A stretch of DNA of 64,000 bases from Weeksellaceae bacterium TAE3-ERU29 (GTDB lineage: Bacteria; Bacteroidota; Bacteroidia; Flavobacteriales; Weeksellaceae), in assembly GCA_019218445.1 (NCBI GenBank), contig JAHUUM010000005.1, forward strand, positions 1-64,000, in the 5' to 3' direction. The notes under the pieces were generated by a model. That model was not told the DNA's origin. It saw nothing but the letters and a program-made list of their open reading frames with translations, and did no database searches. Below are positions 61,972 to 64,000 of the stretch, one piece after another. The position numbers were made by a program, and so were the translations under genes. Each line of letters begins with the position of its first letter. The stretch's first letter is position 1.

Positions 61972-62896
61972 TGTAAATATCATTATTCCCTGCTATAATG
62001 AAAAAGGAAATATAGAAAAGCTCGTTACCGAAATCTATAAAGCTATGGATGCCGTATCTGATATGTACGACTATTGTATCACCTTTGTAAATGACGGAAG
62101 TGACGACGGTACTTTAGAATTGCTAATGGAAATGAGCAAGTTAGATAAACGCATTAAATATTTGCATTTCTCTAAAAATTTTGGGCATCAATTAGCTGTA
62201 AAAGCCGGTATTGATTACTCCAAAGAAGATATTGTCATTTCTATGGATGCCGATTTACAGCATCCGCCCGGAATGATTCCTTTGTTATTACAAAAGTGGA
62301 AAGAAGGATTTCAGGTAGTGAATACGTTACGAGTATATCCTGAAAATATCTCAAAAAAGAAAAGATTAACTTCCAGAGGATTTTATAAGATACTGAATTT
62401 CATATCAGAAGAAAAAATTATTGACGGGTCGGCAGATTTTCGTTTAATGGATAAATTGGTTGTGAATATTATCAAAAAAATGGACGAAAGTGAGCCTTTT
62501 CTCAGAGGAATTATCCCTTGGGTAGGATTTTCTCAAACATATGTTCCATATCAAGCACATCAGCGATTCTCAGGGAAAACTAAATATACTATTAAAAAAA
62601 TGTTTTCTCTCGCTATTTCCGGAATGACTTCTTTTAGTGTAAAGCCATTGTATTTTGGAGTTTATTTAGGATTTTTGTTTTCATTTCTTTCTATTTTATA
62701 CGTACCTTACGTTGCGTATTCTTTCATCAACGGAAGTGAAATTTCGGGTTGGGCTTCCTTGATTATGACGATTGTCTTTTTTGGCGGATTACAACTTTCC
62801 ATTTTGGGAATTATCGGAATTTATATCGGGAAAGTATTTAAACAAACTAAAAATCGTCCCAACTACATTGTTCAACATAAAAATTTACAAGAATGA
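61958..62896 (+). CDS. GT2 polyprenyl-phosphate glycosyltransferase (ArnC/DPM1-like)
   Basis: 312 residues. The GT-A domain (1-225) has NIIIPCYNEKGNI, FVNDGSDDGT, SMDADLQHPPGMIP with the DxD site, and the QRFSGKTKYTIKKM segment typical of DPM1/ArnC-type enzymes. Two C-terminal membrane helices follow (YFGVYLGFLFSFLSILYVPY and LIMTIVFFGGLQLSILGIIG). It should attach a sugar from a nucleotide donor to undecaprenyl phosphate at the cytoplasmic face. Its stop overlaps the deacetylase start by 4 bp. Confidence 0.92.
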   Translation: MEKFSVNIIIPCYNEKGNIEKLVTEIYKAMDAVSDMYDYCITFVNDGSDDGTLELLMEMSKLDKRIKYLHFSKNFGHQLAVKAGIDYSKEDIVISMDADLQHPPGMIPLLLQKWKEGFQVVNTLRVYPENISKKKRLTSRGFYKILNFISEEKIIDGSADFRLMDKLVVNIIKKMDESEPFLRGIIPWVGFSQTYVPYQAHQRFSGKTKYTIKKMFSLAISGMTSFSVKPLYFGVYLGFLFSFLSILYVPYVAYSFINGSEISGWASLIMTIVFFGGLQLSILGIIGIYIGKVFKQTKNRPNYIVQHKNLQE

Positions 62897-63657
62897 TTTT
62901 CTTAAGTTTTGATATAGAAGAGTTTGATATGCCAAAGGAATATGGTTTTGATATTCCTTTTGATGACCAAATTCAAATTTCTCAAAAGGGATTGCAATAT
63001 ATTTTGGATTTATTGAAAAAATATAATTGCAAAGCGACTTTTTTCTCTACCGTAATCTTTGCCAATGCAAGTAAAGATTTGGTAAACAGACTGATAAATG
63101 AAGGGCACGAATTAGCTTCACACACCTATTATCATTCAGATTTTGAAAATTCACATTTATTAAAATCTAAAAAAGCATTGGAAGAAGAATTTGGCGTAAC
63201 CATTGAAGGACTGCGTATGCCTCGAATGGCAGAAGTATCTGATAATGAAGTAGAAAAAGCGGGTTATAGATATAATTCTTCCATAAATCCTACTTATTTA
63301 CCGGGACGATATAAGAAAAATCACATTTCGAGAAAATATTTTAAAAGTAATGGTGTTTGGCAAATCCCGACAGCGGTCAGTACGTGGTTTCGTATTCCTC
63401 TATTTTGGTTGAGTTTTCATAATTTCCCTTTGAAAATTTATAAATGGTTAGTCAAAAAAGCTATAAAATCAGAAGGTTATGCGGTTTTATATTTCCACCC
63501 GTGGGAATTTACGGATTTAGACAAAAAAGAATATAACTTTCCTTTTTACGTTCGTAGAAATACAGGTGAAAAAATGGTTTCTCGCTTTGAAAAGCTATTG
63601 CAATGGATACAGAAAAATAATATCAAAACCGAAGTTTGTAAAAATTTGGTGAAGTAA
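62893..63657 (+). CDS. polysaccharide deacetylase family protein (NodB type, NaxD/DUF3473-like)
   Basis: 254 residues, no signal peptide, presumably cytoplasmic. The metal-site motifs are intact: SFDIEEF, SHTYYHSDF (two His), RMPRMAEV, and YFHPWEF near the C-terminus. This contrasts with the changed residues of the lipoprotein at 75-1553. Coupled by ATGA to the GT2 gene. In Francisella a similar enzyme, NaxD, deacetylates undecaprenyl-phosphate-GalNAc before transfer to lipid A; I infer a parallel role here. Confidence 0.9.
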   Translation: MIFLSFDIEEFDMPKEYGFDIPFDDQIQISQKGLQYILDLLKKYNCKATFFSTVIFANASKDLVNRLINEGHELASHTYYHSDFENSHLLKSKKALEEEFGVTIEGLRMPRMAEVSDNEVEKAGYRYNSSINPTYLPGRYKKNHISRKYFKSNGVWQIPTAVSTWFRIPLFWLSFHNFPLKIYKWLVKKAIKSEGYAVLYFHPWEFTDLDKKEYNFPFYVRRNTGEKMVSRFEKLLQWIQKNNIKTEVCKNLVK

Positions 63658-63664
63658 AATCAAT

Positions 63665-63700
63665 AAAAAACGGCTTCCAATAATTGAGAAGCCGTTTTTT
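63665..63700. terminator. bidirectional terminator after the glycosyltransferase cassette
   Basis: A perfect 13-bp stem AAAAAACGGCTTC/GAAGCCGTTTTTT, between the deacetylase gene and the convergent zinc-ribbon-family gene. Confidence 0.9.
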
Positions 63701-63714
63701 CAAATTATTTATTT

Positions 63715-64000
63715 TTAAGCTTTTATAATAGCTTCCATTTTTTCTTTTTGTTCATTAGCTAATTCCGCATCAACCAAAATTCGCCCACTGTGCTCATCTA
63801 AAATGATTTTTTTACGCATAGCAATTTCCATTTGTCTTTGAGGTGGAATTGTAAAGAAAGATCCTGCCGAAGCTCCTCTTTCTAAAGCAACTACTGCTAA
63901 TCCGTTTTTTACAGATGCACGTATTTTTTGATATGCTTTTAATAATTTACCCTCAATTGATTGACTGTACTCTTCTGCTAAAGCATTTAATCTCTCTTCT
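63715..64000 (-). CDS. zinc-ribbon-family (CdsZ-like) coiled-coil protein, 3' part only
   Basis: The 94 visible C-terminal residues run off the window edge. They show the end of a coiled coil, then GASAGSFFTIPPQRQMEIAMRK and IILDEHSGRILVDAELA, which align with the C4 zinc ribbon of this family (CGGCxxxLPPQ and CxxCGRIL). The four Cys positions read as Ala, Ser, Asp or similar here, so this member probably lacks the zinc. Function of the family is not well established. The 5' part lies outside the window. Confidence 0.8.
   Translation of the reverse strand, partial: EERLNALAEEYSQSIEGKLLKAYQKIRASVKNGLAVVALERGASAGSFFTIPPQRQMEIAMRKKIILDEHSGRILVDAELANEQKEKMEAIIKA

Noticed and set aside
1-64000. 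tRNA, rRNA, SRP RNA or riboswitch
   Set aside because: I scanned the gaps by eye and saw no TpsiC-loop pattern, no rRNA segment and no conserved aptamer; a covariance-model search would be decisive.

Overview
The window is 64 kb of AT-rich chromosomal DNA from a member of the Bacteroidota, most likely class Flavobacteriia. Supporting signs: many genes are preceded by the Bacteroidota -7 promoter motif TAnnTTTG; ribosome binding sites are weak; and the gene set is typical of the class (fused ResB-CcsA cytochrome c assembly protein, GYDIA-type GHMP kinase, paired TPR protein and outer-membrane barrel, split 5'-nucleotidase, CbpA with CbpM, many SPI and SPII signal peptides). I see no rRNA, tRNA, prophage, insertion sequence or CRISPR array. 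The species cannot be named from this alone.

Layout. 1-4.9 kb: a lipoprotein with a NodB fold whose catalytic residues are changed, then a TonB-dependent receptor with a His-rich loop next to a small HCxxCH protein (probably metal uptake). 5-7.3 kb: lysS and an MliC-like lipoprotein. 7.3-10.9 kb: a membrane-anchored SF2 helicase lying between an intact and a decayed copy of the same small secreted-protein gene. 11-15.5 kb: a five-gene operon with the two halves of a 5'-nucleotidase/UDP-sugar hydrolase, wecB, wecC (UDP-ManNAcA synthesis) and a YqiA-like esterase. 15.6-24.4 kb: a glutamate-receptor-type K+ channel, CcsBA, a small barrel protein, ffh, a TerB-like protein and an ABC-F ATPase. 24.6-30.4 kb: TPR protein, outer-membrane barrel and hemB in one operon.

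30.4-34.1 kb: a GHMP kinase with fabD, then three small exported proteins of unknown role and a 600-bp decayed-looking gap. 34.6-51 kb: mainly housekeeping (PiT phosphate permease, gph, DUF2059 protein, speB, gapA, pfkA, msrB, aroB with an unusual acidic insert, proline dehydrogenase, corA, lon, a leucine-rich-repeat protein made of near-identical 69-bp units, glyS). 51-53.5 kb: a MerR regulator divergent from an isochorismatase-like hydrolase and a DUF2798 protein, with one repeat element on one side and eleven tandem 105-bp copies of it on the other. 53.5-64 kb: mltG, dapF, htrA, cbpM/cbpA, a PhnA-like protein, a Ser-type sulfatase, a three-gene cassette (GT-C glycosyltransferase, polyprenyl-phosphate GT2, NodB deacetylase) that looks like an ArnT/ArnC/NaxD-type envelope-sugar pathway, and the 3' end of a zinc-ribbon-family protein.

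The most unusual items are the membrane-anchored helicase at a duplicated locus, the strictly 105-bp hairpin-rich array beside the MerR module, the apparently inactive PdaC-like protein, the long acidic insert in AroB, and the glycolipid-modification cassette. None can be called new without database searches.
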